64,000 bases of DNA from Herbiconiux moechotypicola (GCF_024979255.1 NZ_JANLCN010000014.1:1-64000); one strand, 5' to 3'; counted from the stretch's first letter, positions 9,102 through 17,461 are shown. Numbers and translations: made by a program. Notes: a model not told the origin generated them from the sequence alone.

Positions 9102-10488
9102 TGGTGTAGCGCGCGGTGGCTGGGTTCGTCGCTTGGACGTAGGCGCGGTCACCGTGTGATCCTTCGAGGAAACTCTCACATCCCACTCGAAAGGCATCAT
9201 CACGATGACCGCACCTCATATTGTCGACCCTTCCGGCCTGCTCACCGAAGCCCTTCTCGACGCGTCGCCCGATCTGATGCGGCAGCCTGCTGCAAACGAT
9301 GATCAACGCGTTGCTGTCCGCGGACGCAGACGCTGTCGTCGGCGCGGAATGGGGCAAGCCCTTACCCGACCGCACGACCCAGCGCAACGGGTACCGGCAC
9401 CGCGACCTCGATACCCGGGTCGGAACGATCGACGTCGCGATCCCGAAGCTGCGGCAGGGCACGTACTTCCCGGAATGGCCCCTTCAGCGCCGCAAGCGCG
9501 CGGAGACAGCGATGATCACCGTCGTCGCGGACTGCTACCTCGCCGGCGTGAGCACCCGCCGGATGGACAAGCTCGTCAAGACCCTCGGGATCCACTCCCT
9601 CTCGAAGTCGCAGGTGTCCCGAATGGCGGTCGAGCTCGACGAGCACGTCGACCAGTTCCGGCACCGTCCGCTCGACGACGCCGGCCCGTTCACGTTCGTC
9701 GCCGCCGACGCGCTCACCATGAAGGTCCGCGAAGGCGGCCGGGTCATAGGCGCCGTCGTGCTCGTCGCGACCGGGGTCAACGCGGACGGGCGCCGCGAAG
9801 TCCTCGGGCTGCGGGTCGCGACCAGTGAGACGGGAGCTGCCTGGAACAGTTTCTTCGCCGACCTCGTCGCCCGCGGCCTGGGCGGGGTCCGTCTCGTCAC
9901 CAGCGATGCTCACGCCGGGCTCGTCGAAGCGGTCGCCGCGAACCTGCCCGGCGCGGTCTGGCAACGCTGCCGCACCCACTACGCCGCCAACCTGATGAGC
10001 GTGACACCGAAGGCCATGTGGCCAGCGGTGAAAGCGATGCTGCACTCCGTCTACGACCAGCCCGACGCCGACAGCGTCCACGCCCAGTTCGACCGGCTCC
10101 TCGACTACGTCGACGGGAAACTCCCCGACGCGTTCGAGCACCTCGACGCCGCCCGGGCGGACATCCTCGCGTTCACCGGATTCCCCGAGGGCCTCTGGCA
10201 GCAGATCTGGTCCAACAACCCGAACGAGCGTCTCAACCGCGAGATCCGCCGCCGCACCGACAGCGTCGGAATCTTCCCAAACCGGGACGCGATCATCCGC
10301 CTCGTCGGCGCCGTGCTCGCCGAACAGACCGACGAATGGGCCGAAGGCCGCCGCTACCTCGGGCTCGACATCCTCGCCAAGAGCAGGCTCACCCTCGTCG
10401 CCAACACCGGCATCGAGGAGGTGACCGACACCGTCCTCGAACTCAGCGCCTGACCCCTCAAACCAAAGGACACCGCGCTACACCACTA
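9099..10488 (+). mobile_element. IS256-family insertion sequence
   Basis: The element is bounded by perfect 15-bp terminal inverted repeats (TAGTGGTGTAGCGCG at 9099-9113, its complement at 10474-10488) and holds one transposase frame. The total of 1390 bp is usual for the family. The 8-9 bp flanks do not match each other, so no target duplication is visible. Together with the truncated SDR gene on the right, this suggests that a deletion accompanied or followed insertion. Confidence 0.88.
9205..10453 (+). pseudogene. IS256-family transposase, frameshifted
   Basis: The natural start is the ATG at 9205 (MTAPHIVDPSGLLTEALLDA), but after ASPDLMR the reading continues one frame over as SLLQTMINALLSADAD, which implies one extra base near 9283. 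Corrected, the product would be 415 residues, usual for the family. The catalytic acidic residues are intact: Asp in FVAADAL, Asp in LVTSDAHAGL and Glu in NPNERLNREIRRR. Without correction, translation from 9299 would lack about 30 N-terminal residues. It is therefore a pseudogene, a sequencing slip, or a still-functional shortened protein. Confidence 0.82.
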
Positions 10489-10685
10489 CCCGGGACTTGA
10501 CCATGACTCAGCCCCTCTCCCAGGACCCGACATTCAGTGGGTGGGTCCAGAACCGCACGCCAGCTGGCCGATGGGGGACCCCCGACGACCTGGTAGGCGT
10601 CGCAGTCTGGCTCTCCTCCTCAGCCAGCACATTCGTCAACGGTCAGACGATCTACATCGACGGAGGGCTAACCAGCGTTGTCTGA
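10489..10685 (+). pseudogene. C-terminal fragment of a short-chain dehydrogenase (SDR)
   Basis: About 60 codons encode the end of a classical SDR: MTQPL, a short linker, RTPAGRWGTPDDLVGVAVWL and SSASTFVNGQTIYIDGGLTSVV. The Rossmann fold and the Ser-Tyr-Lys site are missing and are not found on the other side of the IS256 element. The gene was probably the next member of the upstream sugar operon, lost to an IS-associated deletion. Confidence 0.85.
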
Positions 10686-10793
10686 CCCCACGAGTTCACG
10701 CCGCCCGGAAGTCCCGCCGGACTCCCACGACGCAGCCCACGTTCACACGGCAGGGAGCCTGACCCGGTTTCCCGGACGGTTCTTGTGTGTTGA

Positions 10794-11618
10794 TCATGCC
10801 GCGATTTCTGCGGCGGTGTGAAGGGCTTCGAACTCGGCGGGGCTGAGGTCGCCGAGGCTTGTGTGCCGGCGGCGCGGGTTGTAGTGCCCCTCGATCCACT
10901 CGAACATCGCCGACGCGAGCTGCGCCTTGGAGTCCCAGGCCGTGCGGTCCAGGAGCTCGCGTTGCATCGTTGACCAGAAGCTCTCGATGAGGGCGTTGTC
11001 GACGCTGGAGGCGACTCTGCCCATCGATCCGAGGAGCCCGGCTTGGCGGAGCCGGTGGCCGAAGAGCCACGAGGTGTATTGCGCTCCTCGGTCCGCGTGA
11101 ACCACGGTGCCGGGTTCGGGGCGCCGCCGCCAGCGGGCCATGTCGAGCGCGTCGACGACGATGTCCGCGGTGATCCGATCCGAGATCGACCACCCCACGA
11201 TCCGGCGTGAGTAGGCGTCGATCACGGCCGCGCAGTAGACCCAGCCGTCTCTCGCCCGGTGCTGCGTGATGTCGCAGAACCAGAGCCGGTTCGGCGCATC
11301 GGCGCGGAACTGCCGCTTCACGAGGTCCTCGTGCGTGGCAGTGTCGGGCTTCCAGCCGCGCCGCTTCCGGCGATGGGAGACCCCGACCAGTCCGTCCAGT
11401 CGCATCAGCCGGGCGACGCGCTTGCGGCCCACGTGAACGTTGAGTCCGCGCCGCAGTTCCGCCAGCACCCGCGGCGCGCCATAGGTCTCCCGGGAGTCGG
11501 CGTGGATACGGCGGATTGTCGTGGTCAGCTCCGCGTCCGCGACCGCCCGCGGTGAGGGTGGTCGGCTCGCCCACTCGTAGTAGCCGGAGGTGGAGATGTT
11601 CAGGAACCGGCAGGCCAC
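10794..11618 (-). CDS. IS3-family transposase OrfB (integrase core)
   Basis: This 274-residue frame carries the HTH_21 segment followed by the rve integrase core, with the DDE residues visible: Asp in RLWFCDITQ, Asp in VVHADRGAQYTS and Glu in NALIESFWSTMQ. It ends with the typical YNPRRRHTSLGDLSPAEFE motif. It is normally made as an OrfAB fusion by -1 slippage near the end of OrfA, where the minus strand reads CCCAAAATAG. The ATG used here is internal, so the exact N-terminus is uncertain. Confidence 0.9.
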   Translation of the reverse strand: MACRFLNISTSGYYEWASRPPSPRAVADAELTTTIRRIHADSRETYGAPRVLAELRRGLNVHVGRKRVARLMRLDGLVGVSHRRKRRGWKPDTATHEDLVKRQFRADAPNRLWFCDITQHRARDGWVYCAAVIDAYSRRIVGWSISDRITADIVVDALDMARWRRRPEPGTVVHADRGAQYTSWLFGHRLRQAGLLGSMGRVASSVDNALIESFWSTMQRELLDRTAWDSKAQLASAMFEWIEGHYNPRRRHTSLGDLSPAEFEALHTAAEIAA

Positions 11619-11665
11619 CGCGACGGGGATACCGTCCGCGGCGAGCTCCTGGACCAGCCGGAACC

Positions 11666-11977
11666 CTATTTTGGGAGCACGTTCTCCCTCGCGAAGTACG
11701 CCGACGCACGCTTGAGGATCTCGATCTCCATCTCCAGCACCCGGTTCCGACGCCGCAGCTCGACGAGCTCCTTGTGCTCGTCCGTCGTGACGCCGGCCTT
11801 ACGGCCGGTGTCGACCGCGTCTCGGTTCATCCAGTTCCGAAGGCAGGACTCGCTGATCCCGAGATCACGGGCAGTCTGACCGACAGGGTTGCCCTGGGCG
11901 ACCAGATCCAGGGCTCGACGCCGGAACTCCGGCGGGTGGGCAGCAGGCATCTCACGGACTCCTTCCGAGACGATCAT
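11666..11977 (-). CDS. IS3-family transposase OrfA (helix-turn-helix)
   Basis: This 103-residue protein has an HTH_Tnp_1 domain (FRRRALDLVAQG followed by TARDLGISESCLRNWM) and a leucine-zipper-like coiled coil (ELRRRNRVLEMEIEILKRA), both standard for OrfA. It binds the inverted repeats and supplies the N-terminus of the fusion transposase. A second ATG (MPAAHPPEF) nine codons in is an equally possible start. Confidence 0.88.
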   Translation of the reverse strand: MIVSEGVREMPAAHPPEFRRRALDLVAQGNPVGQTARDLGISESCLRNWMNRDAVDTGRKAGVTTDEHKELVELRRRNRVLEMEIEILKRASAYFARENVLPK

Positions 11978-12083
11978 CGCCTCAACTCAGGTGTCCGGGA
12001 AACCGGGTCAGGCTCCCAGACCTCGAATCTTAGGAGTGGTGTGATGGTTGCGTTCGTTATGATCGCCCGGCGGTGGCGTCCAT

Positions 12084-12121
12084 CGTGTCGGGGAAGTTTC
12101 TTTCGGCTCTTCCCCGACACG
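12084..12121 (-). terminator. Hairpin terminator of the lectin remnant
   Basis: A perfect 13-bp stem (CGTGTCGGGGAAG with its complement) surrounds a 12-nt loop and lies 13 nt past the stop of the lectin remnant on the minus strand. A clear U tract is lacking, as is common in high-GC genomes. Confidence 0.7.
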
Positions 12122-12133
12122 AATGACTGTTCC

Positions 12134-12334
12134 TTACTGCGGCAGGGTCCATTTCTGGCTCGCACCGGCGTGGCAGCTCCAGACGTGGGCTTGGGTTCCG
12201 TTGGCGGTGGATCCGCCGACGAGATCGAGACACTTGCCGCTGAGCGCTCCGAATCTCGACGGCGTCGTCCGGGCCGCAATGGTCGCGGCGTTGGGCGAGG
12301 CATCCCGCATCAAGACCCGCCCGATCGATCGCAT
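12134..12334 (-). pseudogene. Remnant of a ricin-B-type lectin domain (CBM13)
   Basis: From about 12253 down, the frame encodes ALSGKCLDLVGG, a short STANGTQ-type turn, and WSCHAGASQKWTL before the stop. The CLD and QxW pattern is that of one ricin-B/CBM13 repeat, the usual C-terminal module of secreted actinobacterial glycosidases. Nothing catalytic precedes it, so this is the tail of a lost extracellular enzyme. A strong hairpin follows in the expected place. Confidence 0.65.
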
Positions 12335-12438
12335 GGCCTATGTAAGCGCCGCGTCGCATACTTCTATACGCCGAGAGCTGTGCTGGTCGCTCAGGAATGC
12401 CGCCGGGCTCGCGACGATCCTGAGGGCGGCGAGTGCGA

Positions 12439-12594
12439 GCTCCCGGGACTCCCAGAGCCGGCTCACCGCGTCCATCCACTCCTCGGCCCGCACGTAGCGC
12501 TCGTCGTGTTCGAACATCCGGTCGTAGCCGTAGTTCTGCGCGACTCGGTGGCTGACCGAGGTCACCACGTTGAAGCCGATGCGGCCGTTGGAGA
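12439..12594 (-). pseudogene. Duplicated internal fragment of the flavin monooxygenase gene
   Basis: These 156 bases match 28899-29054 with only two visible mismatches (at 12445 and 12461). They encode SNGRIGFNVVTSVSHR through EEWMDAVSRLWES on the minus strand, the middle of the LLM-class monooxygenase at 28093-29412. Similarity stops sharply at both ends. The copy is too short to be functional and points to a recent duplication or recombination event in the IS-rich zone. Confidence 0.88.
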
Positions 12595-12775
12595 TGTATG
12601 ACGGCGGTCGGGCGCCGCTAGAGAGTTGAGTGCGACGGCCGGACAGCTGTGCAGTGCGAGAGTCGGCTGTGCGTTGTTGCTTCGACGACTCAGGAGAGCG
12701 CTTCAGCTCGGGAATTGACAAATGAAGTGCCTAGCGGGTTGCCATCAACAATCGGGACGGCATTCCGAGCACCTA

Positions 12776-12789
12776 GGCCTATTTAGGCC
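12776..12789. promoter_or_regulatory. Palindrome GGCCTA-TT-TAGGCC
   Basis: A perfect 6-bp inverted repeat with a 2-nt spacer lies 13 nt before the -35 box of the RpiR promoter. It could be a second operator or an upstream activator site. No partner protein can be assigned. Confidence 0.3.
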
Positions 12790-12801
12790 CGAATGAGCCA
12801 C

Positions 12802-12840
12802 TTGACACTTCAACTTCAGATCACTAATCTGAAGTTGAAG
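12802..12840 (+). promoter_or_regulatory. Sigma70-type promoter overlapped by a perfect 14-bp inverted-repeat operator
   Basis: A consensus -35 TTGACA (12802-12807) and a -10 TAATCT (12825-12830) are exactly 17 nt apart. A perfect 14-bp inverted repeat (CTTCAACTTCAGAT at 12808-12821, complement at 12827-12840, 5-nt spacer) covers the spacer, the -10 box and the likely start site. A protein bound here would block RNA polymerase. The natural candidate is the RpiR-family regulator encoded 70 bases downstream. Confidence 0.85.
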
Positions 12841-12908
12841 CACGCGATGGCCATGAGAGATTCTGGTCGTGATGGGCTGCGACACAGACCGCAATGGAGG
12901 GGCGCATT

Positions 12909-13757
12909 ATGGCGACGAATGAAAGCGACATCTTCGTCAAGGCGCGATTCGTCTACGCTTCGTTGCCGAAAGCGGAGCGCGGCGCGGCTGATCTACTCTT
13001 CGACGACGGCAAGGCGGCCGCAGGTTATACCCTGGCTGAGTACGCGATGAGAGCGGGCACCTCGGAGTCGTCCGTCATCCGATTCTGCCGACGGATCGGT
13101 GCCGCCGGATATGCGGAGTTCACCGAACTCCTACAGCACGCGAGTGAGGCGCCGAACGGGCACGGCGCCTATCGGATCGCCGCGAGCGACAGTGTGAAGA
13201 CTGCGTTCGAGAAGGTTGCCCGCAACTACAACGACACGCTCACCGATACTTTGGCGCTGTACACGCCGGAGTACGAGCGGGCACTGGCGGCCATCCGCGA
13301 CGCACGCATCGTGCACTTCTTCGGAATCGGCGACGCGCACCTGGTCTGCCAAGCGGCGCAGATGAAATTCACCCGCGTGGGGAAGCAGTCCACCGCCTAC
13401 AGCGACTCCGCGTTGATGCTGGCGACGGGCAGCTTGGCGGAGCCGGTTGACGTCATCGTCGCTGTCTCGTTCTCGGGGCAGAGCCGCGTGCTCACGAACG
13501 CGGTGCGGTTGGCGAAGCAGAACGGCGCCACCGTCGTCGCGATCCTGCACAACGAGAAGAGCACCCTCGGAAAGCTGGCCGACATCAGCCTGTTCACAGC
13601 GACCACCGACCTCACCCCGACCCACGACGAGATCGCACGGAGGATCGCCGAACACGCCATCGTCGACACCCTCTACATGGCGATGATCTCGCAAGACTCC
13701 GAGATTTACGGTCCGAGAGGCGAACAGTCCTTGTCGGCGATCGAAGCTTACAAGTAG
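12909..13757 (+). CDS. MurR/RpiR-family transcriptional regulator
   Basis: This 282-residue protein starts at the ATG at 12909, 6 nt after GGAGGGG; an ATG at 12894 overlaps that ribosome-binding site and is less likely. It has an N-terminal HTH_6 domain (YTLAEYAMRAGTSESSVIRFCRRIG) and a C-terminal SIS domain (about 120-260, including VSFSGQSR) that in this family senses a phosphorylated sugar. It lies at the head of the pentose-type cluster and probably represses it and its own promoter. Confidence 0.9.
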   Translation: MATNESDIFVKARFVYASLPKAERGAADLLFDDGKAAAGYTLAEYAMRAGTSESSVIRFCRRIGAAGYAEFTELLQHASEAPNGHGAYRIAASDSVKTAFEKVARNYNDTLTDTLALYTPEYERALAAIRDARIVHFFGIGDAHLVCQAAQMKFTRVGKQSTAYSDSALMLATGSLAEPVDVIVAVSFSGQSRVLTNAVRLAKQNGATVVAILHNEKSTLGKLADISLFTATTDLTPTHDEIARRIAEHAIVDTLYMAMISQDSEIYGPRGEQSLSAIEAYK

Positions 13758-13936
13758 CGCCGATGAGCAGCCCTCAATAGCCCCAGAAGACGCAGTTCTT
13801 GCGAGCGCGGAAACGCGCTCGCCGCCCCGGCACGAGCAGGACGAGCCACCACTTCTCCTTGCCGCGCCCGAAAAGTGTGCCGATCGACGACGACGGCGCA
13901 CGATCCCGAGAGAAAACCAGGAGAAAGAGGAAAACG

Positions 13937-14914
13937 ATGCACAAGTCACTCGTACAGGGGGTCGGCACGGCCGTGATCGCGGTCATGCTGCTCGCGGGGT
14001 GTTCCGCGGGCGGAACCGACGCCGGACAGAGCGATTCGCCGACTGATTCCAGCAACCTGAGCATGGCGTTCTCCGGCTCCGAGCTCGCGAACCCGTGGGT
14101 GTCGACCGTCAAGGACGGCTTCGAGGCCGCCTGCAAGGACAACAACATCCGCTGCACCACCCTGAACGCCGGCAGCGACGTCGACAAGCAGGTCACCGAT
14201 GTGCAGAACGCGATCAACGGCGGCCAGAACGCGATCATCATGAACCCCGTCGACGGCACCGCGCTCGAATCGGTGCTCACCGCAGGCAAGGAGAAGGGCG
14301 TCGCGAGCATCACGGTCGCCCAGACGGCGGATGCGTCGACAGGCTCGATCTACCTCGACGACGCAGCGTACGGCGAGATGATCGCGGAGAACGCGGTGCA
14401 GTGGATCAAGGAGGAGCTCGGCGGCAAGGGCACCGTGGCGATTCTCGGTGAGGAGAACATCGAGTCGTCGATCGCCCGCGGCGACGGGATCGAGGAGACG
14501 ATCAAGCGTGAGCTCCCCGACGTGAAGATCGTCGCGCGGCAGCACGCGAACACACCGGATCTGGGCCTCAGCGTCACCCAGAACCTGCTGCTGCAGTACC
14601 CCGACCTCAACGTGATCGTCGCCGCGAACGACTCGGGTGGAATCGGCGCCTACCAGGCCTTCGAGAACAGCGGCCTCGCCACCGATCCGCAGCGTGGCAT
14701 CTTCTCGGGCGACAAGACCGACGAGGCGATCAAGTACATGTCGATCCCCGACAGCATCTACCGCGGAACCGTCGACCTGCAGCCGTACAACGCCGGTTAC
14801 GCGGCGGTCGAGATGGCGTTGCAGCAGTTGAAGGACGGGCTCCCCGCCGAGCAGGAGCGTCAGCAGCTGGAGATGACGCCGTTCACGCAGGAAGAGGCGC
14901 TCGCCACCAAGTAG
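13937..14914 (+). CDS. Ribose-type sugar ABC transporter binding lipoprotein
   Basis: This 325-residue protein starts at the ATG at 13937 behind an AGGAGAAAGAGG purine tract. It has a signal peptide with lipobox (LLAGC), then a Peripla_BP_4 (RbsB-like) domain: SGSELANPWVSTVKDGF, NAIIMNPVDGTAL and VIVAANDSGGIGAYQAF. It binds a sugar outside the membrane and hands it to the permease at 16490. It lies 179 nt after the regulator and is followed by a hairpin before the ATPase gene. Confidence 0.92.
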   Translation: MHKSLVQGVGTAVIAVMLLAGCSAGGTDAGQSDSPTDSSNLSMAFSGSELANPWVSTVKDGFEAACKDNNIRCTTLNAGSDVDKQVTDVQNAINGGQNAIIMNPVDGTALESVLTAGKEKGVASITVAQTADASTGSIYLDDAAYGEMIAENAVQWIKEELGGKGTVAILGEENIESSIARGDGIEETIKRELPDVKIVARQHANTPDLGLSVTQNLLLQYPDLNVIVAANDSGGIGAYQAFENSGLATDPQRGIFSGDKTDEAIKYMSIPDSIYRGTVDLQPYNAGYAAVEMALQQLKDGLPAEQERQQLEMTPFTQEEALATK

Positions 14915-14918
14915 TGCC

Positions 14919-14950
14919 TCCGGTGGCCCGCCCCGCAGCGGGCCACCGGA
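14919..14950 (+). terminator. Intra-operon hairpin after the binding-protein gene
   Basis: A perfect 13-bp stem (TCCGGTGGCCCGC with complement) and a 6-nt loop begin 4 nt past the stop. Such hairpins behind binding-protein genes usually act as partial terminators or mRNA stabilisers, giving more binding protein than ATPase and permease. No U tract follows. Confidence 0.7.
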
Positions 14951-14990
14951 TGCTCGTCCACCAGCCCGCAGCACGAGATCGGAGTCGACA

Positions 14991-16493
14991 TTGGTGATTC
15001 TGCAGGTCGAGAATCTGAGTAAGAAGTACGGGAACTTCCTGGCCCTGGAGAACGCATCCTTCGAGGTGAAAGAGGGGAGCGTCCACGCCCTCTGCGGCGA
15101 GAACGGCGCGGGCAAGTCGACACTGATCAAGATGCTCTCGGGGGCGATCGTGCCCACCAGCGGGCGGTTCGTGATCGACGGGGTCGAATCCACGGGCATG
15201 ACCCCTCGCGAGGCCATGAACCACGGAATCCGCGCGATCTACCAGGAGTTCAGCCTCGTTCCTTTCCTGACCGTCGCCGAGAACATCTTCTACGGCCGCG
15301 AGCCGACCCGGGCCGGCTTCTGCGACTTCGGGAAGATGAAGGACGACGCCCGCGCGCTGTGCCGGGAGATGGGTGTGGAGATCGATCCCGGGGCCAGGGT
15401 CGAGACCTTGGGTGTGGCACAGCAGCAGATCGTGGAGATCCTCAAAGCGGTCTCAAGCAAAGCGCGACTGCTGATCATGGACGAGCCCACGGCCTCATTA
15501 ACCGTCGGCGAGACCCAGGTCTTCTACGACATCGTCCGCCGCCTGCAGGCGGCCGGCACCGCGATCATCTACATCTCGCACCGGCTCGAGGAGGTCTTCA
15601 GCCTGTGCGACGAGGTCAGCGTGCTCTGTGACGGGCGGATGACCGCGACCCGGCCGGTGGAGGACGTCACCCGGCGAGAACTCATCTCCCTCATGGTTGG
15701 ACGGGACCTCGTCGAGTCCTACCCGGAATCGAGCACCGCTCCGGGAGCGGAGGTTCTGCGGGTGAGCAATCTCGAGAACGATCGGCTCCACGACGTGAGC
15801 TTCGCGCTGCACGCGGGGGAGATCCTCGGCTTCGGCGGGCTCATCGGCGCCGGGCGCACGGAGCTTGCGATGGCCCTGATGGGTGAGTTGAAGATCGACG
15901 GCGGAACCGTCTTGTTGCGGGGAGCCGACTACCGGCCGCGCTCGTCGCGATACGCGCTGACCCGGGGCATCGGCCTGATTCCGGAAGACCGGAAGCATCA
16001 GGGAGTCGTGATGTCGCTGAGCGTGAAACGCAACGTCTCACTGGGCATCTTGGACAAGCTCTCGAACGCCGCCGGAATCTTGAGTCGCGCCCGGGAGGAC
16101 GAGTACTACGACAAATACGCCACAGAGCTCGCGATCAAGACGGCGACCCCGAACAACCTCGTGAGTACCCTCTCGGGCGGCAACCAGCAGAAGGTCGTGG
16201 TGGCGAAGGTCTTGGCGAGGGATTGCGAAGTGATCATCTTCGACGAGCCCACCCGCGGGATCGACGTCGGAGCGAAACACGAGATCTACGGCCTCATGCG
16301 CGAACTCGCCGACCAGGGCAAGGCCATCATCCTGATCAGCTCCGACATGCCCGAATTGCTCGGGATGTCCGATCGGATCGCGGTGATGAGCGCCGGTTAT
16401 CTGGTGGCGGATCTCGGCCGCGGAGAGGCCGATCAGGCAACGATTTTGGAGCTCGCCTCCACGAAGCTCGCAATGGAAGAAGGAATGCAATGA
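14991..16493 (+). CDS. Sugar ABC transporter ATP-binding protein (RbsA/MglA type, tandem ATPase)
   Basis: This 500-residue protein has two fused ATPase halves. The first has CGENGAGKSTLIKM (about 37-50). The second carries the degenerate Walker A GGLIGAGRTELA (about 283) and a signature/Walker B segment LSGGNQQKVVVAK...IIFDEPTRGIDVGAKHEIY. This is the CUT2 arrangement. The start is TTG at 14991, 6 nt after GGAG, with GTG at 14994 as an alternative. It overlaps the permease gene by 4 nt. Confidence 0.92.
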   Translation: MVILQVENLSKKYGNFLALENASFEVKEGSVHALCGENGAGKSTLIKMLSGAIVPTSGRFVIDGVESTGMTPREAMNHGIRAIYQEFSLVPFLTVAENIFYGREPTRAGFCDFGKMKDDARALCREMGVEIDPGARVETLGVAQQQIVEILKAVSSKARLLIMDEPTASLTVGETQVFYDIVRRLQAAGTAIIYISHRLEEVFSLCDEVSVLCDGRMTATRPVEDVTRRELISLMVGRDLVESYPESSTAPGAEVLRVSNLENDRLHDVSFALHAGEILGFGGLIGAGRTELAMALMGELKIDGGTVLLRGADYRPRSSRYALTRGIGLIPEDRKHQGVVMSLSVKRNVSLGILDKLSNAAGILSRAREDEYYDKYATELAIKTATPNNLVSTLSGGNQQKVVVAKVLARDCEVIIFDEPTRGIDVGAKHEIYGLMRELADQGKAIILISSDMPELLGMSDRIAVMSAGYLVADLGRGEADQATILELASTKLAMEEGMQ

Positions 16494-17461
16494 GGTCTGT
16501 GAACCGGGATCGTCTCGTCCACTACGTGTTCGAGTACGGAATCGTCGTCGTCTTGGCGGTGCTGGTGCTGGTGTTCTCCCTGAGCTCGCCGTCGTTCTTC
16601 ACGGCCAGCACCCTGACCACCATCCTCAGCCAGGTCTCCGTCATCGGCATCATTGCGATCGGCATGGCCTGCGTGATGCTCCTCGGCAGCATCGATCTGT
16701 CGGTGGGCGCCACCGCGGGTCTGGTGAGTGTGACCGCTGCGCTGCTCATGTCGATGGGCTTTCCAGTCTGGTCGGCGGTGATTCTCACCCTGATCGTGGG
16801 AATCGTGATCGGTCTCTTCAACGCTCTGTCGTTGACGTTGTTCCGCATCCCGTCGCTCATCGGCACCCTGGCCGTGATGACGGCGCTCCGTGGGCTGGCC
16901 TATCTGCTCTCTAACGGCATACCGATCTACGACATCGACGCCGGATTCAAGCAATTGGCTCAGGGCTCGTTTCTGTCGATCCCCATTCCCGGTCTCCTCT
17001 TCCTCGGCATCTTCGTCGTGGTCGCCATCGTGCTCAACCGGGCGAAGATCGGCCGGCAGATCTACGGCGTCGGCGGCAACGAGGAGGCCAGCCGCCTCTC
17101 CGGCGTGCCGGTGACGCGCATCAAGTACTTCGTCTTCGCCCTCAGCGGACTGCTGGCGGCGGTCGGCGGCCTGCTCCTGCTTGCGCGCACGAACAGCGGT
17201 CAGCCGAGCGCGGGCTCCGGCTACGAGCTGGATGTCATCACGGCGGTCGTGCTCGGGGGCGTGGCGATCACGGGCGGAAAGGGACGGCTCTGGTTGGTGC
17301 TCGTCGGTGTGCTCATCATGGGCACCCTCTCGACCGGAATGGTCATGAACAACGTCAACGACTACGTGCAGCAAGTGGTCAAGGGACTGATCTTGGTGGC
17401 AGCGGTCGCGTTCTCCCAGATCGCGGCGAGGTCGCAGGGCGGCCGCACCATCACACGGTGA
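16490..17461 (+). CDS. Sugar ABC transporter permease (RbsC type)
   Basis: This 323-residue integral membrane protein has 8-10 hydrophobic segments, with the family motifs CVMLLGSIDLSVGATAGL and GRQIYGVGGNEEASRLSGV, and TAVVLGGVAITGGKG towards the end. It starts at the ATG overlapping the ATPase stop. It completes a CUT2-type importer likely to carry a pentose or a related monosaccharide. Confidence 0.92.
   Translation: MRSVNRDRLVHYVFEYGIVVVLAVLVLVFSLSSPSFFTASTLTTILSQVSVIGIIAIGMACVMLLGSIDLSVGATAGLVSVTAALLMSMGFPVWSAVILTLIVGIVIGLFNALSLTLFRIPSLIGTLAVMTALRGLAYLLSNGIPIYDIDAGFKQLAQGSFLSIPIPGLLFLGIFVVVAIVLNRAKIGRQIYGVGGNEEASRLSGVPVTRIKYFVFALSGLLAAVGGLLLLARTNSGQPSAGSGYELDVITAVVLGGVAITGGKGRLWLVLVGVLIMGTLSTGMVMNNVNDYVQQVVKGLILVAAVAFSQIAARSQGGRTITR

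Larger units (their letters stand above)
10753..12017 (-). mobile_element. IS3-family insertion sequence
   Basis: Perfect 25-bp terminal inverted repeats lie at 10753-10777 and 11993-12017, with the core TGACCCGGTTTCCCGGAC. Between them are two overlapping-frame transposase genes on the minus strand, the standard IS3 layout, and the length of 1265 bp is typical. The immediate 3-4 bp flanks (GGCA and AGAC) do not match, so no target duplication is visible. Both frames look intact, so the element may be active. Confidence 0.9.
12018..12908. other. Gene-free stretch of remnants and regulatory DNA
   Basis: No intact gene is supported across these 890 bases. The stretch holds, in order, a strong hairpin (12084-12121), a lectin-domain remnant on the minus strand, a duplicated fragment of a flavin monooxygenase gene (12439-12594), a short palindrome (12776-12789) and the promoter/operator of the RpiR gene. 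Each is listed separately. Confidence 0.7.

Noticed and set aside
12018-12060. Target-site duplication of the IS3 element
   Set aside because: The four bases beside the repeats (GGCA and AGAC) differ, so no duplication can be claimed.
12338-12721. Possible 127-residue gene containing monooxygenase sequence
   Set aside because: Only the central 52 residues resemble a protein, and they are an exact fragment of the gene at 28-29 kb. The flanks are unrelated, so it is a duplicated piece, not a gene.
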